Shown here piece by piece: positions 44,197 through 52,680 of a DNA stretch of 64,000 nt (positions are counted from its first letter, which is position 1; each line of letters starts with the position of its first letter). The DNA is from Streptomyces indicus (GTDB lineage: Bacteria > Actinomycetota > Actinomycetes > Streptomycetales > Streptomycetaceae), in contig NZ_FNFF01000014.1 of the NCBI RefSeq assembly GCF_900100315.1, positions 62,001 to 126,000 of the forward strand. Reading direction: 5' to 3'. The position numbers were made by a program, and so were the translations under genes. The notes beneath the pieces are model-generated. The model ran no database searches, was not told the origin of the DNA, and saw only the letters and a program-made list of their open reading frames with translations.

Positions 44197-44946
44197 TTAC
44201 GCAGCCAGCCCCAGCGCCGCCATCCGCTTGGTGTGCGCCTCGGTGATCCGCGAGAACATCCGGCCGACCTCGGCCAGGTCGAACCCGTCCGCGACCCCGC
44301 CCACGAGCATCGTGGAGAGCGCGTCGCGGTCGGCCACCACCCGCTGCGACTGCGACAGGGCCTCGCCCATCAGCCGGCGGGCCCACAGCGCGAGGCGCCC
44401 GCCCACGCGGTGGTCGGCGTCGATCGCGGCGCGCACCTTCTCGACGGCGAAGGACGCGTGGCCCGTGTCGTCGAGGACGGCGAGCACGAGCGCGCGGGTG
44501 TCCGAGTCGAGCCGGGCGGCGACCTCGCGGTAGAAGTCCGAGGCGATCGAGTCGCCCACGTACGCCTTGACCAGGCCCTCCAGCCAGTCCGACGGGGCCG
44601 TCTGCTTGTGGAAGCCGTCGAGGGCGGCCACGAACGGGTCCATCGCCTCGGTCGGCTCCGCGCCGATCGCCGCGAGCCGGTCGCGCAGCTGCTCGAAGTG
44701 GTGGAACTCGGCGGAGGCCATCTTCGCCAGCTCCGCCTTGTCGGCCAGGGTCGGCGCCAGTTTCGCGTCCTCGGCCAGGCGCTCGAACGCGGCGAGCTCG
44801 CCGTAGGCGAGGGCGCCGAGGAGGTCGACGACCGCGGCGCGGTACTGCGGGTCGGCACTGGCCGTGGCCCAGTCCTGTGCGGCGATGCCGGTACGTGCGG
44901 CTTCGGTGCCGTCGGGTGCGTCCGTGGTGGTGTCAGGCGTCTCCAT
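44197..44946 (-). CDS. Ferritin-like fold protein (MiaE-like)
   Basis: A 249-residue helical protein of the ferritin-like superfamily, similar to actinobacterial proteins related to tRNA hydroxylase MiaE. Diiron ligands can be seen as Glu in ALAYGELAAFERL, FHHFEQLRDRL (ExxH-like), and TGHASFAVEKVRAAI. Cytoplasmic. ATG at 44946 is chosen; the Shine-Dalgarno is weak and a GTG three codons upstream (VRSMETP) is possible. It diverges from the helicase leader at 45.0 kb. Activity on tRNA is not shown. Confidence 0.82.
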   Translation of the reverse strand: METPDTTTDAPDGTEAARTGIAAQDWATASADPQYRAAVVDLLGALAYGELAAFERLAEDAKLAPTLADKAELAKMASAEFHHFEQLRDRLAAIGAEPTEAMDPFVAALDGFHKQTAPSDWLEGLVKAYVGDSIASDFYREVAARLDSDTRALVLAVLDDTGHASFAVEKVRAAIDADHRVGGRLALWARRLMGEALSQSQRVVADRDALSTMLVGGVADGFDLAEVGRMFSRITEAHTKRMAALGLAA

Positions 44947-45021
44947 GGAGCGCACAATAGCCCGCCCGACCGCTCTGGGAAGGGCCTGGTCAACCGCTGT
45001 GACCAGCGTGACGTGAGGAAT

Positions 45022-45428
45022 TTGACAGACACGCCCGCGGCTACTCGGGGTACAGTGGTAATGCGCCCGCTGAGCCGTGGCCGGTTCCGCCCTGCGTACG
45101 AGACCTTCGTATGCGGAGCGACCAGCCGCCTCGACGGGCCATCCCGAATGAGGATGCCCGGTCGGTGGCCCGATCGGCTCCGACCCGACAGCCCTCACGT
45201 GCGTACATGGATGTACGTCCCGGAGGGGCCCTCAGCGGCACGAGCGCTCGAGCGACGGCTGTGGTCCCGCGCCACCCGGCCTGCGCCAAGCGGCCGGAAG
45301 CTACCGGCTCGGCCACCGGCGGACTGAGTCGCTGCGTTACGAAGCACGAACTACGCAGCACCTCAGCTCCCGCCCGGTCAGACCCCCAGCGTTCGCCTTG
45401 TGCCGCGTCTCACAGAAGAGGCTGCACC
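45022..45428 (+). promoter_or_regulatory. Promoter-like elements and long structured leader of the DEAD-box helicase
   Basis: TTGACA (45022-45027) and TACAGT (45051-45056) are 23 bases apart, wider than a canonical promoter. The next 370 bases have no good reading frame but many hairpins: 45094-45114, 45135-45160 (9 pairs, one bulged C, loop CGAATGA), 45201-45218 and 45331-45359 (GCTGCGT/ACGCAGC). AGAAGAGG at 45414-45421 is the ribosome site. Together this looks like a long regulatory 5' leader, as seen for cold-induced helicases, but the class is unidentified. Confidence 0.5.
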
Positions 45429-47240
45429 CTGAACACGCCTACGACTTTCCGACAGCTCGGGATCCTTCCCGAGACCGCCGAGGCCCTCGAGGCCGTCGGC
45501 ATCGTCAACCCGTTCCCCATCCAGGAGATGACGCTCCCCGTGGCGCTCTCCGGGACCGACGTGATCGGCCAGGCCAAGACCGGCACGGGCAAGACGCTGG
45601 GCTTCGGCCTGCCGCTCCTGGAGCGCGTCACCGTCCCCGCCGACGTCGAGGCCGGCCGCGCCAAGCCCGAGGACCTCACGGACGCGCCGCAGGCGCTCAT
45701 CGTGGTCCCCACCCGCGAGCTGTGCACCCAGGTCACCAACGACCTGCTCACCGCGGGCAAGGTGCGCAATGTGCGCGTCACGGCCATATACGGCGGCCGT
45801 GCCTACGAGCCGCAGGTCGAGGCCCTGAAGAAGGGCGTCGACGTGGTCGTCGGCACCCCGGGCCGCCTTCTCGACCTCGCGGGCCAGAAGAAGCTGAACC
45901 TGTCGCAGGTGAAGTGCCTGGTCCTCGACGAGGCCGACGAGATGCTCGACCTGGGCTTCCTGCCCGACGTCGAGAAGATCATCAACATGCTTCCGGCCAA
46001 GCGTCAGACGATGCTGTTCTCGGCCACCATGCCGGGCGCGGTCATCGGTCTCGCCCGCCGCTACATGTCGCAGCCCACGCACATCCGCGCCACCGCGCCG
46101 GACGACGAGGGCCAGACCGTCGCGAACACCAAGCAGTTCGTGTACCGCGCCCACAGCATGGACAAGCCCGAGATGGTCTCGCGCATCCTGCAGGCCGAGG
46201 GCCGCGGACTCGCGATGATCTTCTGCCGTACGAAGCGCACCGCCGCGGACATCGCCGAGCAGCTGGAGAAGCGCGGCTTCGCCTCCGGCGCCGTCCACGG
46301 CGACCTGGGCCAGGGCGCCCGCGAGCAGGCGCTGCGCGCCTTCCGCAACGGCAAGGTGGACGTGCTCGTCTGCACCGACGTGGCCGCGCGCGGCATCGAC
46401 GTCGAGGGCGTCACGCACGTCATCAACTACCAGTCCCCCGAGGACGAGAAGACCTACCTGCACCGCATCGGCCGCACCGGCCGCGCGGGCAAGAAGGGCA
46501 CCGCGATCACGCTGGTGGACTGGGACGACATCCCGCGCTGGCAGCTGATCAACAAGGCTCTTGAGCTGGACTTCAACGACCCGGCCGAGACGTACTCCTC
46601 GTCCCCGCACCTCTTCTCCGACCTCGGCATCCCCGAGGGCACGAAGGGTGTCCTGCCGCGCGCCGAGCGCACGCGTGCGGGTCTGGACGCCGAGGAGCTC
46701 GAGGACCTGGGCGAGCCGGGCGGCCGCAACGGCCGTGGCCGCGGTCGCGGCGGCAAGTCCGCCGAGAAGACCGAGGAGCGCCCGGCCCGTACGCGCACGC
46801 CGCGTCAGCGTCGTCGTACGCGGGGCGGTGCCGCCGTGGACGGTTCGGCCGCTCCGGCAGAGGCCGCGGAGAAGGCCACGGACACCGCGCAGGCCGGCGA
46901 GGCCGCCGACGCCGTGGCGGAGTCCGCGGTCCGTACGCCGCGCCGCCGCCGTCGCACCCGCGCGGGTGCCTCCGCCGAGGCCGCGGTCGAGCAGACCGCC
47001 GCCGAGGTGACGGAGCCGAAGGCCACCGAGGCCAAGGCGGACGAGGGTGAGGCTCCGGCCAAGCCGCGCCGCCGCCGTACCCGTAAGACCGCCGAGTCCG
47101 CTCCGGCGGCCGAGGCTCCCGCCGCGAAGAGCGCCGAGGCGCCGGCCGCGAAGGCCGCAGCGGAGGCCGAGGGCGAGGCCAAGCCGCGCCGTCGCCGTAC
47201 GCGCAAGACCGCCGCGTCCGCGGAGCAGGCCGAGGCCTGA
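45429..47240 (+). CDS. DEAD-box ATP-dependent RNA helicase with basic repeat tail
   Basis: A 603-residue RNA helicase. In order: Q motif FPIQEMTLP, AKTGTGKT, PTREL, VGTPGRLLDL, DEAD, SATMP, ARGID and HRIGRTGRAGKKG. After about residue 410 the tail is Ala/Glu-rich and carries four copies of (R)PRxRRRTRK/RGG-like basic blocks, probably RNA binding. The only good start is CTG at 45429 (LNTPTTFRQLG), 7 bases after AGAAGAGG. The next upstream in-frame ATG (45207) would add 74 residues of implausible sequence inside the structured leader. RhlE/CsdA-like role in ribosome or mRNA structure is inferred. Confidence 0.93.
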   Translation: MNTPTTFRQLGILPETAEALEAVGIVNPFPIQEMTLPVALSGTDVIGQAKTGTGKTLGFGLPLLERVTVPADVEAGRAKPEDLTDAPQALIVVPTRELCTQVTNDLLTAGKVRNVRVTAIYGGRAYEPQVEALKKGVDVVVGTPGRLLDLAGQKKLNLSQVKCLVLDEADEMLDLGFLPDVEKIINMLPAKRQTMLFSATMPGAVIGLARRYMSQPTHIRATAPDDEGQTVANTKQFVYRAHSMDKPEMVSRILQAEGRGLAMIFCRTKRTAADIAEQLEKRGFASGAVHGDLGQGAREQALRAFRNGKVDVLVCTDVAARGIDVEGVTHVINYQSPEDEKTYLHRIGRTGRAGKKGTAITLVDWDDIPRWQLINKALELDFNDPAETYSSSPHLFSDLGIPEGTKGVLPRAERTRAGLDAEELEDLGEPGGRNGRGRGRGGKSAEKTEERPARTRTPRQRRRTRGGAAVDGSAAPAEAAEKATDTAQAGEAADAVAESAVRTPRRRRRTRAGASAEAAVEQTAAEVTEPKATEAKADEGEAPAKPRRRRTRKTAESAPAAEAPAAKSAEAPAAKAAAEAEGEAKPRRRRTRKTAASAEQAEA

Positions 47241-47260
47241 TCCCGCGACCCGCAGCGCAT

Positions 47261-47306
47261 ACGCCGGTGGCCCGCATCCCCGAGGGGGTGCGGGCCACCG
47301 GCGTTT
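47261..47306 (+). terminator. Helicase terminator
   Basis: ACGCCGGTGGCCCGCATCCCC pairs with GGGGTGCGGGCCACCGGCGT around a short loop and is followed by TTT, 20 bases past the helicase stop. Confidence 0.88.
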
Positions 47307-47369
47307 CACGTCCTCGGGGAACCGGCGTTTCGCGTCCTCGGGGAACCGGCGTTTCGCGTCCTCAGGGAC
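47300..47369. repeat. 24-base tandem repeat, three units
   Basis: GGCGTTTC(A/G)CGTCCTCGGGG-type units begin at 47300, 47324 and 47348. The first starts within the right arm of the helicase terminator and the last abuts the efeU stop at 47370. Confidence 0.88.
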
Positions 47370-48239
47370 TCAGCCCTGCTCGCCCACGGCGGGCGTCTCC
47401 GCGCCCGTGGCGGCCGCCGGCTTCTCCTCCGTACGCGACGACGACCGCACCGGCATCAGGAAGAACACCAGCGTCGGGATCAAGTAGAGCGCCCAGACGA
47501 CGACTTGGAGCACCGTCGGGTCGGGCTGGAAGTTGAAGATGCCCTTGAGCAGCGTGGCGTGCCAGGTGTCCGGCGGGTAGCTGTCGCTGATGTCGAAGGC
47601 CTTGTCCGCGAGGCCGCCGAGGAAGCGCGCCTCCTGGAGGTCGTGCACGCCGTACGCGAGCACACCGGCCGCCACGACGACCAGCATGCCGCCGGTCCAC
47701 TGGAAGAACTTCGCGAGGTTGATGCGCAGTGCACCGCGGTAGAACAGCCAGCCCATCACGACCGCGGTGAGCAGCCCGAGCAGACAGCCGGCGAGGGGCC
47801 GCCAGCCGTCGTCGGCCGCGTCCACGGAACGCCACACGAACAGCGAGGTCTCGATGCCCTCGCGGCCCACGGCGAGGAAGGCGGTCGCGACCAGCGCACC
47901 GGTGCCCATGCTGAGCGCCGCGTCGAGCTTGCCGTGCAGCTCGGCCTTGAGGTGCCGCGCGGTCCGCCGCATCCAGAAGACCATCCAGGTCACCAGGCCC
48001 ACGGCGACGATCGACAGCGAGCCGCCGATCAGCTCCTGGGCCTCGAACGTGAGCTCCTGCGTACCGAATTGGAGGGCGGCGCCGAAGGCGAGGGCCACCG
48101 CGACCGCGATCCCGACCCCGAACCAGACCGGCGCGAGCGCCTTGCGGTTGTCGGTCTTGACCAGGTACGCGACCAGGATGCAGACGACGAGCGAAGCCTC
48201 CAGGCCCTCGCGCAGACCGATCAGATAGTTGGCGAACAT
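47370..48239 (-). CDS. efeU: Iron permease EfeU (FTR1 family)
   Basis: A 289-residue ferric/ferrous iron permease with seven membrane helices. The two REGLE-type iron motifs are visible: LREGLEASLVV near residue 9 and VGREGIETSLFVW near residue 122. It is the channel of the EfeUOB system, which takes up iron at low pH or after oxidation by EfeB. Last gene of efeO-efeB-efeU; it begins 3 bases behind efeB. The C-terminal 30 residues are a variable cytoplasmic tail. Confidence 0.95.
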   Translation of the reverse strand: MFANYLIGLREGLEASLVVCILVAYLVKTDNRKALAPVWFGVGIAVAVALAFGAALQFGTQELTFEAQELIGGSLSIVAVGLVTWMVFWMRRTARHLKAELHGKLDAALSMGTGALVATAFLAVGREGIETSLFVWRSVDAADDGWRPLAGCLLGLLTAVVMGWLFYRGALRINLAKFFQWTGGMLVVVAAGVLAYGVHDLQEARFLGGLADKAFDISDSYPPDTWHATLLKGIFNFQPDPTVLQVVVWALYLIPTLVFFLMPVRSSSRTEEKPAAATGAETPAVGEQG

Positions 48240-48242
48240 CGC

Positions 48243-49523
48243 TCACGCCTTCCCGGAGCCGGAGAACAGGGCACTGCCCCACCAGTCGTCGTCACCGCGC
48301 ACGCCCGGCGGGATCGCGAAGACGGCCGAACCGACGTGCTGGATGTACTCGTTGAGCACATCGCGCCGGGCCAGCTGCAGCTGTACGGGGATGAACGCGT
48401 CGCGCACGTCGCGCTGGTACGCGAGGAAGAACAGGCCCGCGTCCAGGCGCCCGAGCCCGTCCGTGCCGTCGGTGAAGGAGTAGCCGCGGCGCAGCATCAT
48501 CGCGCCGCCGTTGGTGTCGGGGTGTGCGAGGCGTACGTGGGCGACCTCGGGCATGGCCTTGAGGTTCGGCTCGTCGTGCTCGCGCTTCTTCCCGTACGGA
48601 GCGCCTTCGCCCTTCGTACGGCCGAAGATGTCCTCCTGCTCCTTGAGCGAAGTCCGGTCCCAGGTCTCGATGTTCATGCGGATCCGGCGCGCGACGAGAT
48701 ACGAGCCGCCCACCATCCAGTCGGGGCCGTCCTTCGCGCCCACCCACACGTGCTTGGTGAGGTTCGCGGTGTCGGTGCCCGCGATGTTCCGGGTGCCGTC
48801 CTTGAAGCCCATCATGTTGCGCGGGGTCTGCGCCTCGGGCGTCGTGGACGAGGTCTTGCCGAAGCCGAGCTGCGACCAGCGGATGGCCACCTTGCCGAAG
48901 CCGATGCGGGCGAGGTTGCGGATGGCGTGCACCGCGACCTGCGGGTCGTCGGCGCAGGCCTGCACGCACAGGTCGCCGCCGCCGCGGGCCGGATCCAGGT
49001 TGTCCCCGGGGAACTTGGGCAGGTCGACGAGGGCCTCGGGCCGCCGGTCCTTCAGGCCGAAGCGGCCGTCGAACAGGGAGGGCCCGAAGCCGACCGTCAG
49101 TGTGAGCCGCGAGGGCTTGAGGCCGAGCGCCTCGCCGGTGTCGTCCGGCGGCGCCTCGGCGAGCCCGCCGAACGCGCCCTCGCCGACCGGATGCCCCTGG
49201 GTCATCAGGGCCGCGGCCTCGGTCCAGTCCTTGAGAAGCTGGATCAGCGCCTCGCGGTCCTCGGTCTTCACGTCGAACGCGGCGAAGTGCAGCCGGTCCT
49301 GGACCGCGGTCGCGATCCCGGCCTGATGCTTGCCGTGGAAGGGCACGGCCGCGCCCGCCTCGGCCACGGGCGCGGTGCGCGCGCCGCCGTCGAGGGCGAG
49401 CGCGGCGCCGCCGGCCGCGGCGGCACCGAGCGCGAGGCCGGCGCCGCCCCAGCCGAGCACCGAACGGCGACTCGGCTGCGGGGAGTCCGCGCCCGGCTCG
49501 GGTGCGGTGGCTGCGTCACTCAT
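48243..49523 (-). CDS. efeB: EfeB deferrochelatase/DyP-type peroxidase
   Basis: A 426-residue haem peroxidase of the dye-decolorising type. The Tat signal SRRSVLGWGGAGLALGAAAAG lies near residues 18-40. The DyP signature GFKDGTRN (GxxDG) gives the distal Asp, and a proximal His and Arg follow (VGGSYLVARRIRM). Secreted by the Tat route with haem, it oxidises ferrous iron or removes iron from haem for EfeU. Nine bases separate it from efeO; ATG at 49523. Confidence 0.95.
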   Translation of the reverse strand: MSDAATAPEPGADSPQPSRRSVLGWGGAGLALGAAAAGGAALALDGGARTAPVAEAGAAVPFHGKHQAGIATAVQDRLHFAAFDVKTEDREALIQLLKDWTEAAALMTQGHPVGEGAFGGLAEAPPDDTGEALGLKPSRLTLTVGFGPSLFDGRFGLKDRRPEALVDLPKFPGDNLDPARGGGDLCVQACADDPQVAVHAIRNLARIGFGKVAIRWSQLGFGKTSSTTPEAQTPRNMMGFKDGTRNIAGTDTANLTKHVWVGAKDGPDWMVGGSYLVARRIRMNIETWDRTSLKEQEDIFGRTKGEGAPYGKKREHDEPNLKAMPEVAHVRLAHPDTNGGAMMLRRGYSFTDGTDGLGRLDAGLFFLAYQRDVRDAFIPVQLQLARRDVLNEYIQHVGSAVFAIPPGVRGDDDWWGSALFSGSGKA

Positions 49524-49532
49524 CTGCGCCTC

Positions 49533-50687
49533 CTACTTCACGACCGCGGCGGCCAGCTTCGACAGCGGCTCGGCGAGGGCGTTCACCCCGTCCGAGAGCT
49601 CCTTGCGCTGCTCCTTGCCGACCTTGTCGTAGGAGGTGAACTCGTAGGAGTCCTTGTCCTCGCGGTACTGGTCGAGCAGCTTGTTCAGGGCCGCGAACTG
49701 CCGGTCGAGCTCCTTGGTGAGCTCCGGGTCGTTCTTCTCGGCCACCGGCTTGAGGAGTTCGTACGACTTCTCGGCGCCCTCGACGTTCGCCTTGAAGTCG
49801 ACCAGGTCGGTGTGCGAGTAGCGCTCCTCCTCGCCCGTGACCTTGCCGGTGGCGACCTCGTCGAGGAGCTCCTTGGCGCCGTTGGCCATCGAAGTGGGCG
49901 TGATCTCGGCCTCGTTGACCTTGTCCTGCCAGGCCTCGAGGTCCTTGATCAGGAGGTCGGCGAGCTCCTTGTCGCGGTCGGTGATCTTCTTGTCCTGCCA
50001 GAGGGAGCGCTCCAGGCGGTGCCAGCCGGTCCAGTCCTTCTCCAGGTCCTGGCCCTCCTCGAGGCCGTCCTCGCGCAGGTCGACCTTGGGGTCGATGTCG
50101 CCGAAGGACTCGGCGACGGGCTCGGTGCGCTCCCAGCCGATACGGGAGGGGGCGTACGCCTTCTTCGCGGCCTCCAGGTCACCGGCCTTCACGGCCTCCG
50201 CGAACTCCTTCGCGAGCGGCAGGGTCTGGTCCGCCTGCTCCTGGGCGTACTTGCGGTACGCGGCCACGGCGGCGTCCAGCTTCGGGTCGCGCTTGGCTGC
50301 GGTGCCGCCGCCGGTGGCCTTGACCTGCTGGCGGATGCCGTCGCCCTTCATGCCCGGCTTGCAGGCGATCTGGTACGAGCCGGCCTTCACCTCGGCGGTG
50401 ACCTTCTGCTTCGTACCGGGGCCGATGTTCTCGCGCTCGGTCACGATGCGGTCGTCCGGGTAGAGGATGTACACCTCGGTGACCTTGGAGCCCTTGTTCT
50501 CCACGGCGAGCTCCACGTGCCCGGCCGGGAACTCCTTCTTGTCGACCTCGCAGGTGTCGTCGGTGGCGACGACGGAGATGAGGTTCTCGTCCCCGGCCTT
50601 CGCGTCGGACTTCTCCGTGCAGCCGGTGGCTATGAAGGCGAGGGCGACCGCGGTGGCGGAAGCGAGGGTGGTACGAGCTGCACGCAT
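49533..50687 (-). CDS. efeO: EfeO iron-binding lipoprotein
   Basis: A 384-residue lipoprotein (IATGC lipobox, Cys23). An N-terminal cupredoxin-like domain (about 35-125, ending SYQIACKPGMKGDG) is joined to the M75 peptidase-like domain with its metal motif HRLE in TGWHRLERSLW. It captures iron at the cell surface and hands it to EfeU. First gene of the operon; the iron box is 79-97 bases upstream. Confidence 0.95.
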   Translation of the reverse strand: MRAARTTLASATAVALAFIATGCTEKSDAKAGDENLISVVATDDTCEVDKKEFPAGHVELAVENKGSKVTEVYILYPDDRIVTERENIGPGTKQKVTAEVKAGSYQIACKPGMKGDGIRQQVKATGGGTAAKRDPKLDAAVAAYRKYAQEQADQTLPLAKEFAEAVKAGDLEAAKKAYAPSRIGWERTEPVAESFGDIDPKVDLREDGLEEGQDLEKDWTGWHRLERSLWQDKKITDRDKELADLLIKDLEAWQDKVNEAEITPTSMANGAKELLDEVATGKVTGEEERYSHTDLVDFKANVEGAEKSYELLKPVAEKNDPELTKELDRQFAALNKLLDQYREDKDSYEFTSYDKVGKEQRKELSDGVNALAEPLSKLAAAVVK

Positions 50688-50765
50688 CAGGGCTCCAGAG
50701 GGTCAGGCCAGGGTGAGGGTTCAGCCTGGAGGGACTGCCACGGCCAGGCCGGAGGCACGAACCGG

Positions 50766-50790
50766 CAAGGTGAGGCTGCCCTAACTTATA
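50766..50790 (-). promoter_or_regulatory. DmdR/IdeR iron box and -10 of the efe operon
   Basis: Read on the minus strand, TATAAG (50790-50785) is followed at once by TTAGGGCAGCCTCACCTTG (50784-50766), which matches the actinobacterial iron box TTAGGTTAGGCTCACCTAA at 14 of 19 positions. Placement at the -10/+1 region fits repression when iron is plentiful. Confidence 0.88.
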
Positions 50791-50934
50791 CAAGCCTTAT
50801 CTCGCCACGACCACGGACCGGTCAAGGGGAGGTCAAAGCACGGAGCGTGCCGGGACGGCCGAGCGCACGGACAGTCCGGCCCCGAGACGGCGGCCAGAGC
50901 ACAGATCACCGCGGCGTGGCCTAGCCTCGACCCC

Positions 50935-51780
50935 ATGAGCCGGCCGCCGACGTTCACCCCGCCTCCCTGCGCACACGCCGCCACCCTGAGCACCGCGCGC
51001 GGCGACTTCGCCGTGATCGAGGGACGCCCCGAAGGCGTACCGAAAGCCACGGTGCTGCTGCTCCCGGGATACACGGGCAGCAAGGAGGACTTCATCGCGC
51101 TGCACGAGCCGCTGGCCGCGGCCGGGTACCGGAGCGTCGCGGTGGACGGGCGCGGGCAGTACGAGTCGGCCGGCCCGGAGGGGGACGAAGTCCCGTACGG
51201 GCAGGGCGAGTTGGCGCAGGACGTGCTCGCGCAGGCCGCCGCACTCGGGGAACGGGTGCATCTCCTCGGCCACTCACTCGGCGGCCAGATCGCCCGCGCG
51301 GCCGTACTCGCCGACCCCGCGCCCTTCCTCTCCCTGACCCTCATGGCGTCCGGGCCCGCGCAGATCTCCCCCTCACAGCAGCAGCGCGTCAAGCTGCTGC
51401 TCGACGCACTGGCCGTGATGGGGATGGCGGAGGTGTGGGAGGCGATCCAGGCCCTGGACGCCCCGGAGGAGACGGACACCGACGAGGAGCTGCGGGCCCG
51501 CTGGCTGCGCCACAACCCGGCCCAACTGACCGCCACCGGACGCCAGTTGCTGACCGAACCGGACCGCGTGACCGAGCTCGCCGCACTGCCGCTGCCCAAG
51601 CACGTGCTGTCCGGCGAGCGGGACGACACCTGGCCGGTGCCGCTGCTCGACGCGATGGCCGTACGCCTCGACGCGCGGCGCACGGTGATCGCGGGGGCGG
51701 AGCACTCCCCCAACACCGATCAGCCGGCCCGTACGGCCGCGGCGCTCATCGCGTTCTGGGACGGCCTGAGCGGCGCATAG
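50935..51780 (+). CDS. Alpha/beta hydrolase
   Basis: A 281-residue cytoplasmic hydrolase: LLPGYTGSKEDF (oxyanion), GHSLGGQIA (nucleophile Ser), SGERDDTWPV (acid) and AEHSPNTDQP (His, shifted but plausible). No signal. Substrate unknown. ATG at 50935. Its promoter region is shared with the divergent efe operon, so the iron box 150 bases upstream might touch it, although no second box is seen. Confidence 0.86.
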   Translation: MSRPPTFTPPPCAHAATLSTARGDFAVIEGRPEGVPKATVLLLPGYTGSKEDFIALHEPLAAAGYRSVAVDGRGQYESAGPEGDEVPYGQGELAQDVLAQAAALGERVHLLGHSLGGQIARAAVLADPAPFLSLTLMASGPAQISPSQQQRVKLLLDALAVMGMAEVWEAIQALDAPEETDTDEELRARWLRHNPAQLTATGRQLLTEPDRVTELAALPLPKHVLSGERDDTWPVPLLDAMAVRLDARRTVIAGAEHSPNTDQPARTAAALIAFWDGLSGA

Positions 51781-51852
51781 CTCCGGCCGGCGGACGGCCG
51801 CCGCCGGCTCCGGGCGCCGGTGGACGCCGCCGACAGCTCCGGTCGGTGGACG

Positions 51853-51898
51853 CCGCCGCGCCTCAGTCCTCGCGACCGCCGCGCCTCAGTCCTCGCGA
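51853..51898. repeat. Perfect 23-base direct repeat spanning the PepSY gene stop
   Basis: CCGCCGCGCCTCAG then TCCTCGCGA occurs at 51853-51875 and 51876-51898 with no mismatch. The inner copy includes the complement of the stop codon (51886-51888). Further GGTGGACGCCGCCG copies lie at about 51818 and 51844. Confidence 0.9.
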
Positions 51899-52554
51899 TC
51901 GGTCTCGCGCGCCACGACCTCGCCGCTCTTCGCGTCCACGTCGAACTCGTGCTGGACGCGGCCGTCGGTGATCTCGACATCCCACTTCGGGCGCTGCTCG
52001 GTGCCCTGGATCGAGATCTTCGACACGTAGCCGCCCCCGGCCTCCTTCAGTGCCTTGCCGGCCGCGTCGTCCAGCGCGACCGTGGCCGCGTCGAGCTTGG
52101 CGAGGGGGTACTTGAGCCGGTCACGCGCGGCGTCGGGCATCCGGTCCTCGTGCGTACGGACGACCTTGCCGCTGCCCGCGTCCACCGTCACGTTGTGCAC
52201 CCGCGGCTCGTCGGTGATCAGGTCGACCTCCCAGTCACCGTCGTCGTACTCGGCCTCGGTGACCTTCGCGTCGGGGACTTCCTTCTGCGCGGCCTCGATC
52301 GCCGCGTCGTAGGCGACCTTCGGTCCGCCCTGCGCGGCGGATGCGTCTCCGGCGGTGCCGGGTTCGTTCGCCCGGTCCGATGCGTCGGCCGAAGGCGTCG
52401 CGTCGTCCGGCGTGGCGGCGCCGGCGCGCGGGGTGTCCGCGTCGGAACCGCCGTCGGAGGAGCAGGCGGCGACCGAGAGGACCAGCGCTCCGGACAGTGC
52501 GCCGGCCGCCCACAGCCGGCGGGTGCGGTTCAGGGGACGGCGGCTGCTGGACAT
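51886..52554 (-). CDS. PepSY-domain lipoprotein
   Basis: A 222-residue lipoprotein (lipobox VAAC, Cys31) with an Asp/Ala-rich linker and two PepSY-like repeats (about 80-145 and 150-222), each with a DGxWEV(D/E)I-type strand and a final VDAxSGxVV. PepSY domains often inhibit or sense extracellular peptidases. ATG at 52554; RBS GGAGC. Monocistronic between a convergent hydrolase and the NYN gene. Confidence 0.87.
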   Translation of the reverse strand: MSSSRRPLNRTRRLWAAGALSGALVLSVAACSSDGGSDADTPRAGAATPDDATPSADASDRANEPGTAGDASAAQGGPKVAYDAAIEAAQKEVPDAKVTEAEYDDGDWEVDLITDEPRVHNVTVDAGSGKVVRTHEDRMPDAARDRLKYPLAKLDAATVALDDAAGKALKEAGGGYVSKISIQGTEQRPKWDVEITDGRVQHEFDVDAKSGEVVARETDRED

Positions 52555-52680
52555 GAAGGGGCTCCCTCGGGTCGTACGGGCGGATCGTCGGCGGCGGCTT
52601 CGCGCGCCGACCCCTTCACGATCACATAGCGACCTGAAGCCCGCCTGAAGGGCACAAACCGCCCGCGCACCCGGCGCCGG

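Noticed and set aside
45022..45056. Canonical sigma-70-type promoter
   Set aside because: TTGACA and TACAGT are 23 bases apart instead of about 17, so they are kept only as promoter-like elements.
45207..45428. ATG at 45207 as start of the DEAD-box helicase
   Set aside because: Adds 74 residues of non-conserved-looking sequence encoded inside a hairpin leader, with a poor ribosome site.
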